Below are positions 31,789-41,457 of a stretch of DNA of 64,000 nucleotides, in pieces; positions within the stretch are counted from its first letter, which is position 1, and the number at the start of each line of letters is the position of its first letter. The notes beneath the pieces were generated by a model, which did no database searches, was not told the DNA's origin, and saw only the letters and a list, made by a program, of their open reading frames with translations. The translations under genes were made by a program, and so were the position numbers. Origin of the DNA: an uncultured Prevotella sp. (GTDB lineage Bacteria; Bacteroidota; Bacteroidia; Bacteroidales; Bacteroidaceae); contig CAMBOI010000006.1 in the NCBI GenBank assembly GCA_945869265.1, forward strand, positions 29,941-93,940. The letters are read 5' to 3'.

Positions 31789-33636
31789 TTATATTCCCAA
31801 CTTTTGGTTATACTCTTTGAGGGTATCAAGCACATTGCACTTCACGTGTACGAAGTTCTCTATACCTGCAGCCTTCAGCTCGTCCATGCATGCGGGAGCA
31901 CCAGCAACGATGAAGAGGGCACGGTTGTTGAGATACTGGAAGGCGGGGATGGCATAGGTGGCATACTCTTCGTCGCTCGAACAGAGAACCACTACGTTGG
32001 CTCCAGCCTTCAGGGCTGCGTCAACACCCTGCTCCACTGTCTCAAATCCGAGGTTGTCGATAACCTTGTATCCTGCACAAGCGAGGAAGTTAGAGCTAAA
32101 CTGAGCGCGAGCCTGACGCCATGCCAAGTTACCGATGGTGAGCATGAATGCTGTGGGCACCTTGCCGCTTTCCTCGGTGGCTATGCGCAAATCCTCGAAG
32201 TCGGCAGCCAGACGGGTAGAAGAAATCTTCTTGTATGCAGGCTCCTCCTTTGAGCAACAGCAGCAGCACTTTGCAGCACGCTTACCCTCCGACTTCTCGG
32301 TGAAGTTGGGGAACTGGTTGGTGCCGAGCAAGAACTCCTTGCGCTTGGCAGCGTCGCCGTGGCGCTTCTGGTTGGTGGCGTTGATGTCGTCCTGCACTGT
32401 TCCTGCCTTTGCAGCAGCAAGGAATCCACCCTCGTCCTCTACCTTCAGGAACAGTTTCCATGCGGCATCAGCGAGCGAGTTGGTAAGTTCCTCGATGAAG
32501 TAAGAACCGGCAGAGGGGTCAACCACCTTGTCGAAGTGACTCTCCTCCTTGAGCAGGAGCTGCTGGTTGCGTGCGATACGCTCAGAGAAATCCGTCGGCT
32601 TCTCGTAGGGAGCGTCGAATGGGCGCACCACGATAGAGTGAACACCGGCGAGGGCGGCACTCATGGTCTCGGTCTGCGAGCGGAGCAAGTTGACATAGCT
32701 GTCAAACACCGTCATATTATAGAAAGAGGTGGTGGCATTCACGCACATCTTGCATGCACAATCGCACTTGGGCTCATACTGCTTAACAATCTCTGCCCAG
32801 AGCAGACGTGCGGCACGGAACTTGGCAATCTCCATGAAGTAGTTCTCAGAGATACCCATGTTAAACTTGATTCGCTTGGCAGCCTCGGTAGCATCCACAC
32901 CAGCCTCAGTGAGCTGAGTGAGATATTCATTACCCCAAGCCAGGGCATAACCCAATTCCTGCACGATATAAGCACCGGCATCGTTGAGGTGAGCCGAGTT
33001 GACAGCCACCACGCGATACTTGGGATAATCCTTCAGGGCATTGATGATAGCAGGAGCCTTGGCGATGACAGCCTCGGTGTTCTTACCCTTCATCACGATG
33101 CGGTCGATGGGGTCGAAGTCGATGCTTCCCACGAGCTTATCCTTGTCATACCCCTTCTTGTCGAAGTAGGCGGCAAGAAGCTCAGCCAGTTCAACCGACT
33201 TGCAGTTGCATGTCGAGAAGTTGAGTTCTACGCACTCACACTCAATACCTGAGAGCAGAGTCTCAACAAACTCGGCACTCACATCCTCGCGCTTGATCTT
33301 GAAGCCCAAGGAATCAACACCCTTGTTCAGAATGTCGAGAGCCTTGGCATTGGCCTCTTTAGCGTTTTCCACTACGATGTCCTGACGGACATACCACACG
33401 TTGTTGTCTTTCTTGTTACCACGCACGAACGGGAACTCGCCAGGCAAGGCATTGGGAGTCTGAAGTCCCTCGATGTCCTCGCGGCGATAGAAAGGCTGCA
33501 TGTTAAAACCTTCATTGGTTCTCCACACGAGCTTCTTTTCGAAGTCGGCACCCTTGAGATCAACCTGGATCTTGTCAAGCCATTCCTGCTTGCTGGGGGC
33601 CTGGAACTCGGTGAAGAGTTTCTCTTTGTTTGACAT
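31789..33636 (-). CDS. mutA: Methylmalonyl-CoA mutase, small subunit
   Basis: 615 residues, the non-catalytic partner of the mutase heterodimer. It shares the fold: the N-terminal [40 protein letters not shown] and [23 protein letters not shown]. Its C-terminal B12-like domain lacks the DxHxxG motif, as expected for this subunit. A Cys-rich loop ([12 protein letters not shown]) in the linker ahead of the C-terminal domain is unusual and might bind metal. It is read from a divergent promoter region (33637-33877) shared with the AspT-type transporter. Confidence 0.95.
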   Translation of the reverse strand: MSNKEKLFTEFQAPSKQEWLDKIQVDLKGADFEKKLVWRTNEGFNMQPFYRREDIEGLQTPNALPGEFPFVRGNKKDNNVWYVRQDIVVENAKEANAKALDILNKGVDSLGFKIKREDVSAEFVETLLSGIECECVELNFSTCNCKSVELAELLAAYFDKKGYDKDKLVGSIDFDPIDRIVMKGKNTEAVIAKAPAIINALKDYPKYRVVAVNSAHLNDAGAYIVQELGYALAWGNEYLTQLTEAGVDATEAAKRIKFNMGISENYFMEIAKFRAARLLWAEIVKQYEPKCDCACKMCVNATTSFYNMTVFDSYVNLLRSQTETMSAALAGVHSIVVRPFDAPYEKPTDFSERIARNQQLLLKEESHFDKVVDPSAGSYFIEELTNSLADAAWKLFLKVEDEGGFLAAAKAGTVQDDINATNQKRHGDAAKRKEFLLGTNQFPNFTEKSEGKRAAKCCCCCSKEEPAYKKISSTRLAADFEDLRIATEESGKVPTAFMLTIGNLAWRQARAQFSSNFLACAGYKVIDNLGFETVEQGVDAALKAGANVVVLCSSDEEYATYAIPAFQYLNNRALFIVAGAPACMDELKAAGIENFVHVKCNVLDTLKEYNQKLGI

Positions 33637-33702
33637 AAGTTGTTATTTTATTTAAAATATTATTTTTTGCTCTTTCGGCAATAAAGTCTTCGTTTGACGA
33701 TG

Positions 33703-33710
33703 CAAAGGTA
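33703..33710 (-). promoter_or_regulatory. Promoter -7 box for mutA-mutB
   Basis: TACCTTTG followed by GC on the minus strand, about 67 bases upstream of the mutA start. The upstream element is not a clear TTTG. No cobalamin riboswitch is apparent in the short leader. Confidence 0.55.
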
Positions 33711-33835
33711 ATTGTTTTTTCTGTTTTTGCGAAAAATATTAGTAGAAAAAGAATAATAATTCGTGAAAAATTCAAAAAATCGCGATTTTTGAGAAAATTG
33801 TTGCACAAAAATTAGTATTTGAGCATTTTGTTTTG

Positions 33836-33843
33836 TAATTTTG
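33836..33843 (+). promoter_or_regulatory. Promoter -7 box for the AspT-type transporter operon
   Basis: TAATTTTG followed by CAGC, 34 bases upstream of the start at 33878, in the AT-rich divergent spacer. Confidence 0.5.
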
Positions 33844-33877
33844 CAGCTTGAAATCAAGTATTAAGAAATAAAATTTT

Positions 33878-35566
33878 ATGGAATGGCTAATTAATCTGTT
33901 TGTCTCACCCGACTCAGTGGCCCATATCGCCCTCCTCTATGCGATGGTGATAGCCATTGGCGTGTATCTTGGCAAGATCAAATTTGGTGGTATTGCCTTG
34001 GGAGTTACTTTTGTGTTGTTCGCTGGTATTCTCGCTGGTCATTTCGGTTTGACCGCCCCAACGAACATTCTAACTTTTATTCAGGATTTCGGACTTATCC
34101 TTTTTGTCTTTATGATTGGACTTCAGGTAGGTCCGGGTTTCTTTGAGAGCTTCGGCAAGGGGGGCATCACGCTCAACATGCTCTCGGTGGGCACCGTGCT
34201 GCTGAATGTGGCAGTGATGTTTGCCTGCTATTTCATCTTCTTCGACACAAGCAATCCTGTCAACCTGCCTATGATGGTGGGTACGATGTACGGTGCCGTG
34301 ACGAACACCCCTGGACTTGGAGCCGCCAACGAGGCACTCAGTTCGGTGTTCCCCAATGGTGGTGCGCCCCAGATTGCTTCGGGATATGCTTGTGCCTATC
34401 CTCTCGGTGTACTCGGTATCATCGGTGCCACTATCGCACTGCGATTCATCTGCCGCATCTCCCTGAACAAAGAGGAGAAGGCGCTTGAAGAGGCTGACGC
34501 CGAGGATACTCACGTTAAACCGCATCAGATGCACCTGCAGGTGACCAACTCCTATCTTGCCGGTCGCACCATCCTTCAGATTCATGACTTCCTCAACCGT
34601 GACTTCGTTTGCTCGAGACTGCTTCACGACGGACATGTCACTATCCCCAACCGCGACACAATCCTCGAATTGGGCGACCAGCTCTTCATTGTGTGTGCAG
34701 AGGCCGACGCCGAGGCTATCATCGCCTTCATCGGTCCGGAGATTCAGGTGGCTTGGGAGAAGACCGACCAACCTATGGTGTCGAAGCGAATACTCGTCAC
34801 CAAGTCGTCAATCAACGGCAAGACTCTTGGTCAGATGCACTTCTCGTCGGTATATGGTGTCAACGTGACCCGTATCACCCGCCAGGGCATGGACCTCTTC
34901 GCAAGTCCACACCTGCCGCTGCAGGTAGGCGACCGCGTGATGGTAGTGGGTCCTGAAGACCTTGTCAACCGTGTTGCCGACGTACTTGGCAACTCTATCA
35001 AGCGTCTCGATGCGCCCAACATTGCCACCATTTTCATCGGCATACTTGTGGGTATCATCTTCGGTTCGCTGCCTATAGCCATTCCCGGTATGCCAGTGCC
35101 TCTGAAGCTCGGTATTGCGGGTGGTCCGCTTATCATTGCCATTCTCATCGGTAGGTATGGTTATAAGATAAGACTTGTTACATACACCACCACGAGTGCC
35201 AACATGATGTTGCGCGAAATCGGTCTTGTACTCTTCCTCGCAAGTGTGGGAATAAAGGCTGGAGCCGGATTCTGGGACACTGTTGTTCAGGGCGACGGAC
35301 TAAAGTATGTATATACTGGTTTTATCATCACCGTGATACCTATATTAATAATAGGTACGCTCGCGCGACTGAAATTTAAGTTCAACTACTTCACCATCAT
35401 GGGTATGATTGCCGGTACTTATACCGACCCACCCGCACTTGCCTATGCCAACCAGACTTGCTCGAAGGAGGCTCCTGCCATCGGATATTCAACAGTTTAT
35501 CCACTGAGCATGTTCCTGCGTATCCTGGCGGCACAGCTGACAATTCTACTTGCCTGCGGTGGGTAG
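33878..35566 (+). CDS. AspT/YidE-family transporter with two TrkA-C domains
   Basis: 562 residues. Two membrane halves (about 10-190 and 380-560) flank two cytoplasmic RCK/TrkA-C domains (about 210-375; [20 protein letters not shown], then [20 protein letters not shown]). Paired motifs such as [12 protein letters not shown] and [21 protein letters not shown] in the first half and [18 protein letters not shown] in the second are typical of the AspT aspartate:alanine exchanger and YidE/YbjL proteins. The substrate is not evident; a dicarboxylate or amino acid would suit the neighbouring decarboxylase genes. The next gene begins 56 bases later. Confidence 0.9.
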   Translation: MEWLINLFVSPDSVAHIALLYAMVIAIGVYLGKIKFGGIALGVTFVLFAGILAGHFGLTAPTNILTFIQDFGLILFVFMIGLQVGPGFFESFGKGGITLNMLSVGTVLLNVAVMFACYFIFFDTSNPVNLPMMVGTMYGAVTNTPGLGAANEALSSVFPNGGAPQIASGYACAYPLGVLGIIGATIALRFICRISLNKEEKALEEADAEDTHVKPHQMHLQVTNSYLAGRTILQIHDFLNRDFVCSRLLHDGHVTIPNRDTILELGDQLFIVCAEADAEAIIAFIGPEIQVAWEKTDQPMVSKRILVTKSSINGKTLGQMHFSSVYGVNVTRITRQGMDLFASPHLPLQVGDRVMVVGPEDLVNRVADVLGNSIKRLDAPNIATIFIGILVGIIFGSLPIAIPGMPVPLKLGIAGGPLIIAILIGRYGYKIRLVTYTTTSANMMLREIGLVLFLASVGIKAGAGFWDTVVQGDGLKYVYTGFIITVIPILIIGTLARLKFKFNYFTIMGMIAGTYTDPPALAYANQTCSKEAPAIGYSTVYPLSMFLRILAAQLTILLACGG

Positions 35567-35622
35567 GAAATTGAAATATTGAAATATTGAAAAATTAAAA
35601 AATTATAATAACGTATCAAACA

Positions 35623-36597
35623 ATGAACAAATTCGGATTATTGCTCGGCGCCTTGCTCGTAGCCTCACCGATGGCGATGCACGCTCAGATTGAGAAAAGC
35701 ATCAAAATCAACGAGGTGATGACCAGCAATAGCGCAAGCCTGCAGGACGAATACGGACAGAATGAGGCGTGGATAGAGATTGCCAACGTGTCGCATACGA
35801 CGTACAACATCCGTGGCATGTATATCACGACCGACCGCTCCGTACTCGACAAACAGTTGAGTGTACCCGAGCGCGTGAGTAAGATGAGCATCATCCCCAA
35901 TGGTGAACCTCGCACATCGCTCAGTGCCCGCCAGCACTTAGTATTCTTCTTGAACAGCAATCCCGCCAAGGGAGCGCTTCATCTCACTGCCAAGGTTGAC
36001 TCTGTCAAACCGGTATGGATTGCCCTTTACAATGGTAATGGTGTCGATCTGATCGACTCTGTCACCGTGCCCGCAATGGCTGTCAACCAGTCGTATGCCC
36101 GTCATTCCGACGGCAGTGCGAAGTGGGATGTAAAGCCTTACGACGCTGTTACCCCAGGTATCTCCAACTATATCGCAGTTGAGGAGACAAAGATAGCAAA
36201 GCTAAAGCGCGAAGACCCACACGGATTTGGTATCACCGTGATGGCAATGGGTATTGTGTTCTTCTGCCTTGCATTGTTGTTTGTCTTCTTTACATTCTTC
36301 GGAATGTTCATGCGTCATCAGAATACAGTGAAGAAGGTGGGCAACATCCAACCTCTCAAAGCTGGTGTGAAGACCGTGGAGAAGACCATCGAGGTGGCCA
36401 ACAAGACGAGTACCTTGCTTCAGGATGGACTCAAGCTCAAAGGTATCGACAAGGAGGTATATATCGCCGTCATCTCAATGGCCCTCAAGCAATATCAGGA
36501 CGATGTTCACGATGTAGAAAGCGGTATTATCACCATCAAACCTAAGACTACCGACTGGAACCAGGAATTGCCGCAGATGACTCAGTTCCATGAATAA
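35623..36597 (+). CDS. Lamin-tail domain fused to OadG-like gamma subunit
   Basis: 324 residues. A signal peptide (to about 22, ending HAQ) precedes a lamin-tail-like beta domain (about 25-185), with KINEVMTSNSASLQDEYG, EAWIEIANVS and the closing YARHSDGSAKWDVKPYDAVTPGISN. A membrane segment follows at about 208-232 (ITVMAMGIVFFCLALLFVFF), then a cytoplasmic OadG-type tail. OadG subunits anchor the Na+-translocating decarboxylase complex; the usual protein has about 80-90 residues, so the exported domain is an addition. The biotin carrier and beta subunit genes follow, which fixes its role in that complex. Confidence 0.85.
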   Translation: MNKFGLLLGALLVASPMAMHAQIEKSIKINEVMTSNSASLQDEYGQNEAWIEIANVSHTTYNIRGMYITTDRSVLDKQLSVPERVSKMSIIPNGEPRTSLSARQHLVFFLNSNPAKGALHLTAKVDSVKPVWIALYNGNGVDLIDSVTVPAMAVNQSYARHSDGSAKWDVKPYDAVTPGISNYIAVEETKIAKLKREDPHGFGITVMAMGIVFFCLALLFVFFTFFGMFMRHQNTVKKVGNIQPLKAGVKTVEKTIEVANKTSTLLQDGLKLKGIDKEVYIAVISMALKQYQDDVHDVESGIITIKPKTTDWNQELPQMTQFHE

Positions 36598-36645
36598 ATT
36601 CGTGGAGATTAAAGAAGAAATAAAGTATTAAAAGATCAAAGAATT

Positions 36646-37098
36646 ATGAACAAGTATCAATATAAAGTACAGGGCGTCGATTACGACGTAGAGATAGAAG
36701 AAGTGGAGGGCAACCTCGCCAAGGTATCAGTGAATGGTATTCAGTTTGAGGTGGAACTCAAGCGCCCCATCAACCCCGTTCATGCAATCAAGAAGCCCAA
36801 GGTGGCAGCTCCCAAGCCAGCCGCTCCTGCTCCGGCTCCCGCAGCTGCTCCCGTGGCAGCCGCTCCTGCCGCAGCTCCAGGTTCAGGCAATCCCGTCAAG
36901 GCACCTCTGCCAGGCACCATCTCTTCAATCAGCGTGAAGGTGGGCGACCAGGTGAATGTAGGCGACACCGTTCTCGTGCTCGAAGCCATGAAGATGCAGA
37001 ACAACATCGAGGCTGAATATGCAGGAACAGTCACATCTATCGTTGTTAATCCGGGCGACTCGGTAATGGAAGGTGCCGTGTTGCTCACAATCGGATAA
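36646..37098 (+). CDS. mmdC: Biotin carboxyl carrier subunit of the Na+-translocating decarboxylase
   Basis: 150 residues. A short N-terminal domain (YKVQGVDYDVEIEEVEGN) is followed by a flexible Pro/Ala linker (about 55-82). The C-terminal biotinyl domain holds the target lysine in LEAMKMQNN near residue 117. It shuttles carboxybiotin from the carboxyltransferase (alpha) subunit to the membrane beta subunit. It lies between the gamma-like and beta genes, with 9 bases to the latter. Given the adjacent mutase genes the substrate is most likely methylmalonyl-CoA, but oxaloacetate cannot be excluded because the alpha subunit is outside the window. Confidence 0.9.
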   Translation: MNKYQYKVQGVDYDVEIEEVEGNLAKVSVNGIQFEVELKRPINPVHAIKKPKVAAPKPAAPAPAPAAAPVAAAPAAAPGSGNPVKAPLPGTISSISVKVGDQVNVGDTVLVLEAMKMQNNIEAEYAGTVTSIVVNPGDSVMEGAVLLTIG

Positions 37099-37107
37099 TA
37101 AAGGCTT

Positions 37108-38265
37108 ATGGGATTTACAGATTTCATAATTGAGAACTTTAATGAGTTCCTGACCTACACTGGATTTGCCAATGCCACGGCAGGTAACCTCATTATGATT
37201 GTGGTGGGTGCCATCCTCATCTACCTCGCAATCAAAAAGGATTTCGAGCCCCTGCTGCTCATCCCTATCGGATTGGGTATTATTCTCGGCAACATTCCCT
37301 TCCGCGCCGATGCAGGACTCGAGATTGGACTATATGAAGACAACTCTGTGCTCAACATCTTCTATCAAGGTGTGCGCCAGGGATGGTATCCGCCGTTGGT
37401 ATTCCTCGGTATTGGAGCCATGACCGACTTCACCGCCCTGATTGCCAATCCCAAACTTGTGCTTGTGGGTGCTGCAGCTCAGTTTGGTATCTTCGGTGCA
37501 TATATGGTGGCTCTTGCCCTGGGATTTGAGCCTAATCAGGCAGCTGGTATTGCCATCATCGGTGGTGCCGACGGTCCTACCGCTATCTTCCTATCGTCGA
37601 AGCTCTGCCCCAACCTCATGGGAGCCATTGCCGTGTGTGCATATTCATATATGGCCCTCGTGCCACTTATTCAGCCTCCATTGATGCGTCTGCTCACTAC
37701 CAAGAAGGAGCGCGTCATCAAGATGAAACCCGCTCGCGAGGTTAGTCAGACCGAGCGCATCCTCTTCCCCATCATCGGATTGCTGCTCACCACGTTCATC
37801 GTGCCTTCAGGTCTGCCTCTGCTCGGTATGCTCTTCTTCGGCAATCTGCTGAAGGAGTCGGGCAAGACCACTCGTCTGGCCAAGACTGCCGGTTCGGCTC
37901 TCAACGATATCATCGTGATGCTGCTTGGTCTTACCGTAGGTTGCTCCACCCAGGCAAGTGAGTTCCTCACACTCAACACCCTGTTCATCTTCGTTGTCGG
38001 TGCCTGCGCCTTTATGGTTGCCACTGCCAGCGGTGTATGCTTTGTGAAGCTGATGAACCTCTTCCTGCCCAAGGACAAGAAGCTTAATCCGCTCATCGGT
38101 AATGCCGGTGTATCAGCCGTGCCTATGAGTGCCCGCATTAGTAATAACCTCGGATTGGAATACGACCGCCACAACTTCCTGCTCATGCACGCCATGGGTC
38201 CGAACGTTGCCGGTGTAATCGGTTCGGCAGTAGCTGCCGGAGCCCTGCTCGGATTCCTGTCGTAA
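37108..38265 (+). CDS. mmdB: Na+-translocating decarboxylase beta subunit
   Basis: 385 residues, an integral membrane protein that couples decarboxylation of carboxybiotin to Na+ export. Signatures are GWYPPLVFLGIGAMTDFTAL, AIIGGADGPTAIFLSSKL with the conserved Asp of the ion site, and PLIGNAGVSAVPMSARISN followed by MHAMGPNVAGVIGSAVAAG. Nine to ten membrane segments can be counted. It is the last gene of the transporter/gamma/biotin/beta run, followed by microrepeat spacer DNA. The name follows the methylmalonyl-CoA reading of this locus; OadB is the alternative. Confidence 0.93.
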   Translation: MGFTDFIIENFNEFLTYTGFANATAGNLIMIVVGAILIYLAIKKDFEPLLLIPIGLGIILGNIPFRADAGLEIGLYEDNSVLNIFYQGVRQGWYPPLVFLGIGAMTDFTALIANPKLVLVGAAAQFGIFGAYMVALALGFEPNQAAGIAIIGGADGPTAIFLSSKLCPNLMGAIAVCAYSYMALVPLIQPPLMRLLTTKKERVIKMKPAREVSQTERILFPIIGLLLTTFIVPSGLPLLGMLFFGNLLKESGKTTRLAKTAGSALNDIIVMLLGLTVGCSTQASEFLTLNTLFIFVVGACAFMVATASGVCFVKLMNLFLPKDKKLNPLIGNAGVSAVPMSARISNNLGLEYDRHNFLLMHAMGPNVAGVIGSAVAAGALLGFLS

Positions 38266-38269
38266 TTAA

Positions 38270-38343
38270 TTAGGAATTAGGGATGAGGAATTAGGAATTA
38301 TTGCCTCATCCCTAATTCCTAATTCCTAATCCCTAATTCCTCA
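38270..38343. repeat. TTAGGAAT microrepeat spacer that folds into a hairpin
   Basis: TTAGGAATTAGGGATGAGGAA-type units on the left (38270-38297) are matched by their reverse complement on the right (38306-38341), forming a long imperfect hairpin between mmdB and the regulator gene. The same unit recurs at 49267-49296 and 53166-53211. Confidence 0.75.
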
Positions 38344-38351
38344 TAATAAAA

Positions 38352-38936
38352 GTGTCCCCAAGAATAGCCATCATCGATGCCAATACCCTTGCCACTATCG
38401 GCCTAAAGTCGATATTGCAGGAGATAATGCCCATCATGCAAGTGGACATATATGGGTCGTTTGCCGAACTTCAGGCAAACAATCCCGAAAAGTATTTCCA
38501 CTATTTCGTTGCGATGAACATCGTGTTGGAGCATCGCACATTCTTCCTTGAAAAACGCAACAAAACCATTGTTCTTACCCTCGGTCTTGACAATGCCACC
38601 ACCCTATCTGACTTTCATTCCTTGTGTGTCAACGTTCCCGAGAAGCAGCTTGTGAAATCATTACTCGCCCTTGAGCAGCATGCGCATGCCAACGGCCGCA
38701 ATCTGCCTCCCGTTCAGCGTCAACAGCCTAATCCCCTCTCCGACCGCGAGATTGAGGTGTTGTCGCTCGTGGCACAAGGACACATCAACAAGGAGATTGC
38801 TGACATACTCAACATTAGTATGCCCACCGTGGTGAGCCACCGCAAGAACATAACCGAAAAACTTGGAATGAAAAGCATATCCGCACTGACCATCTATGCC
38901 GTGATGCACGGATACGTAGATATTAATAAGATATAA
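38352..38936 (+). CDS. LuxR/NarL-type regulator with degenerate receiver domain
   Basis: 194 residues from a GTG start. The N-terminal part (about 1-110) has the receiver layout (IAIIDANTLATIGLKSIL), but where the phosphorylated Asp should close strand 3 it reads HYFVAMNIVLEH, so phosphorylation is unlikely. The C-terminal part (about 128-190) is a complete LuxR helix-turn-helix: PLSDREIEVLSLVAQGHINK followed by EIADILNISMPTVVSHRKNI. It would bind DNA as a dimer under a non-phosphorylation signal. No sensor kinase is adjacent. Upstream lies the microrepeat hairpin, downstream a convergent tRNA-Thr. Confidence 0.85.
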   Translation: MSPRIAIIDANTLATIGLKSILQEIMPIMQVDIYGSFAELQANNPEKYFHYFVAMNIVLEHRTFFLEKRNKTIVLTLGLDNATTLSDFHSLCVNVPEKQLVKSLLALEQHAHANGRNLPPVQRQQPNPLSDREIEVLSLVAQGHINKEIADILNISMPTVVSHRKNITEKLGMKSISALTIYAVMHGYVDINKI

Positions 38937-38945
38937 TGAAGAATG

Positions 38946-39018
38946 AGCCGATACCCGGGCTCGAACCGGGGACCTATTCATTACGAATGAATTGCTCTAC
39001 CAACTGAGCCATATCGGC
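38946..39018 (-). tRNA. tRNA-Thr (anticodon CGT)
   Basis: 73-base cloverleaf on the minus strand: acceptor GCCGATA/TATCGGC, D-arm with GGCTCAGTTGGTAGAGC, anticodon loop TTCGTAA (anticodon CGT reading ACG codons) between ATTCA and TGAAT, and T-arm CCCGGTTCGAACCCGGG. CCA is not encoded. Confidence 0.95.
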
Positions 39019-39039
39019 ATTCCCATTAAAATGTGGGTG

Positions 39040-39071
39040 CAAAGGTACGAATATTTTTCCATTCCCGCAAA
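39040..39071 (-). promoter_or_regulatory. Promoter of tRNA-Thr
   Basis: On the minus strand TTTG (39068-39071), a 20-base spacer and TACCTTTG (39040-39047) fit the Bacteroidales consensus, with the tRNA 5' end about 22 bases downstream. Confidence 0.72.
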
Positions 39072-39113
39072 TAATTGACATATATTTTTTAGAAAATTCA
39101 CATTTAACATATA

Positions 39114-41234
39114 ATGATTAAGCATATATCAGAAAAGCTGCAGTTGCCGATGCGCAATGTGCAGAACACAATCGAGCTCCTTGACGAGGGTTGCACAATC
39201 CCGTTTATCGCCCGCTATCGCAAGGAGCGCACCGGTTCGCTCGATGAGGTGAAAATCGCCACTATCAGTGAGATGGCTGCCAAATGGCGCGAGATGGAGA
39301 AACGCAAGGAGACCATCCGCAAGACTATAACCGAACAGGGAAAGATGACTACCGAACTAGAGAAGAGAATTGCCGAATGTGACAATGCTGAAACTCTTGA
39401 GGACATATATCTGCCATACAAACCCAAGCGTCGCACCAAGGCGCAAGTGGCACGTGAGCAAGGACTCGAACCGCTCGCCACGCTCATCATGCTTGGCAGG
39501 GAGCAACGTCCCGAGGAAGCTGCAAAGCGGTTTGTCAAGGGCGAGGTGAAGTCGGCTGCCGATGCCATACAAGGGGCACAGTATATAATAGCCGAAATGG
39601 TGAGCGAGGATGAACGCTCGCGACAAACCGTAAGACGACAGTTTGAGCGGGATGCCATAATCACCTCCAAGGTAATAAAGACAAAGGCAGAAACGGAAGA
39701 GGCTGCAAAGTATAAGGACTACTTCGACTGGCAGGAACCCCTTCGTCGCTGTCCCTCCCATCGTATGCTGGCCATGCGCCGTGGCGAAGCTGAGGGCATA
39801 CTGCGAGTGAGCATCTCGACAGATGACGAGGAATGTACCGAGCGTCTGAAACGCAACAACGTCAGATGCCAGGGTCGATGTGCCACACTCTATCGCGAGG
39901 CTGTGGAAGATGGATACAAACGACTCCTACAACCGTCGATCGAGAATGAGTTTGCTTCCAATAGCAGGGACAAGGCCGAGGAAGAAGCTATCCGCGTCTT
40001 TGCCGACAATCTACGCCAGTTGCTGATGTCGGCACCATTGGGACAGAAGCGCGTGATGGGTGTTGACCCCGGATTCCGCACTGGTTGTAAGATTGTATGT
40101 CTCGACGCCCAGGGCAACCTGCTTCACCACGAGGCTATCTTCCCACATCCACCTGTTTCAAAGCGCACCCAAGCTGCCGCCACAATAGAACATCTCGTGG
40201 AGAAGTATGGCATCGAGGCTATGGCTATCGGCAACGGTACGGCAAGCCGCGAGACAGCCGCCTTCATGAAGTCATTGCATTTCAAGCATGAGGTGAAACA
40301 GTTTGTTGTCAGCGAGGATGGTGCTTCGGTGTATTCAGCCTCAAAGACCGCCCGCGAGGAATTTCCCGACGAGGATGTTACTGTGAGAGGAGCTGTGAGC
40401 ATAGGCAGGCGACTGATGGATCCTCTTGCCGAACTCGTGAAGATTGACCCGAAGAGCATCGGAGTGGGACAATACCAGCACGATGTTGATCAATCGAAGC
40501 TCAAGAAGTCGCTCGACCTCACAGTGGAGAGTTGCGTCAACTCGGTAGGTGTAGATCTCAACACCGCCAGTCAGCATCTCCTCACCTACGTCAGCGGACT
40601 CGGTCCTACTCTCGCAAAGAATATTGTGGAATACCGTCGTGCCAATGGAGCGTTCACATCTCGCGCCCAACTTATGAAGGTGCCACGCCTCGGAGCCTCT
40701 GCCTTTCAGCAGTGTGCCGGATTTCTCCGCATCTCTGGTGCCAAGAACCCGCTCGACAACAGTGCCGTGCATCCCGAGTCATACAAGATAGTTGAGACAA
40801 TGGCTCGTGACAACAAATGTACAGTTGCCCAACTCATTGCCGACGCCTCACTTCGCAAGAGCATCGACCTCAAGCGCTATGTCACTGATGCAGTGGGAAT
40901 GCCCACCCTCACCGACATCATGAAGGAATTGGAGAAACCTGGTCGCGACCCTCGCGAGCAGATAGAGGAGTTTGAGTTTGCCGCCGGCATAGAGAGCATT
41001 AACGACCTCTCGGTGGGTATGGTATTGCCAGGCATAGTCACCAACATCACCCAGTTTGGTGCTTTCGTGGATATTGGTGTTCATCAAGACGGACTTGTCC
41101 ACATCTCACAGTTGGCCGATAAATACGTCAGCTCTCCCGCAGATGTAGTCAAGCTCCATCAGCATGTAATGGTAAAAGTGACAGAGGTTGACACCCGTCG
41201 CAACCGCATCTCATTGACTATGCGAGGGGTATAA
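39114..41234 (+). CDS. tex: Tex-family S1 RNA-binding protein
   Basis: 706 residues, a conserved nucleic-acid-binding transcription accessory protein. The N-terminal helical domain has ELLDEGCTIPFIARYRKERT and DIYLPYKPKRRTKAQVARE. A YqgF/RNase H-like domain follows (RVMGVDPGFRTGCKIVCLD, then AIGNGTASRE), then a helix-hairpin-helix region (VNSVGVDLNTASQHLLTYV). A C-terminal S1 domain closes the protein (about 632-706; GMVLPGIVTNITQFGAFVDI, ISLTMRG). Length and domain order match Tex. It lies alone on the plus strand, downstream of and divergent from the tRNA. Confidence 0.95.
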   Translation: MIKHISEKLQLPMRNVQNTIELLDEGCTIPFIARYRKERTGSLDEVKIATISEMAAKWREMEKRKETIRKTITEQGKMTTELEKRIAECDNAETLEDIYLPYKPKRRTKAQVAREQGLEPLATLIMLGREQRPEEAAKRFVKGEVKSAADAIQGAQYIIAEMVSEDERSRQTVRRQFERDAIITSKVIKTKAETEEAAKYKDYFDWQEPLRRCPSHRMLAMRRGEAEGILRVSISTDDEECTERLKRNNVRCQGRCATLYREAVEDGYKRLLQPSIENEFASNSRDKAEEEAIRVFADNLRQLLMSAPLGQKRVMGVDPGFRTGCKIVCLDAQGNLLHHEAIFPHPPVSKRTQAAATIEHLVEKYGIEAMAIGNGTASRETAAFMKSLHFKHEVKQFVVSEDGASVYSASKTAREEFPDEDVTVRGAVSIGRRLMDPLAELVKIDPKSIGVGQYQHDVDQSKLKKSLDLTVESCVNSVGVDLNTASQHLLTYVSGLGPTLAKNIVEYRRANGAFTSRAQLMKVPRLGASAFQQCAGFLRISGAKNPLDNSAVHPESYKIVETMARDNKCTVAQLIADASLRKSIDLKRYVTDAVGMPTLTDIMKELEKPGRDPREQIEEFEFAAGIESINDLSVGMVLPGIVTNITQFGAFVDIGVHQDGLVHISQLADKYVSSPADVVKLHQHVMVKVTEVDTRRNRISLTMRGV

Positions 41235-41282
41235 CGTTTATGCCGAAACAGCAAAAATTATTATTATTAATATCATTCAATA

Positions 41283-41450
41283 TTGAATAAGTCAGCTCAT
41301 GTAGGATTGTTCAAACTCAGCGGAATGATGCTTGATATAGAAGACAAGCTAAACCGTAAGGTTGACCTTGTAACATACAGTGGACTGATGGACTTTGCCA
41401 GGAAAAGTGTGGATACAGACAAAATCTTGATATATGAGAGAGCCAAGTGA
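41283..41450 (+). pseudogene. C-terminal remnant of an MNT-type nucleotidyltransferase
   Basis: A 55-codon plus-strand frame reads NKSAHVGLFKLSGMMLDIED, then KLNRKVDLVTYSGLMDFARK and SVDTDKILIYERAK before TGA. The end pattern (L..KL.RKVDLVTY.GL....R......KILIYE) is the C-terminus of small MNT-domain nucleotidyltransferases, the antitoxin-type partner of HEPT proteins. The catalytic GSxxxG/DxD part is missing. The only possible start is TTG at 41283, so it is most likely a truncated leftover rather than a working gene. Confidence 0.55.
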
Positions 41451-41457
41451 TCAGAAA

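Noticed and set aside
33637..33702. Cobalamin riboswitch ahead of the mutase genes
   Set aside because: The leader is only about 65 bases and lacks a B12-box or the needed stems.
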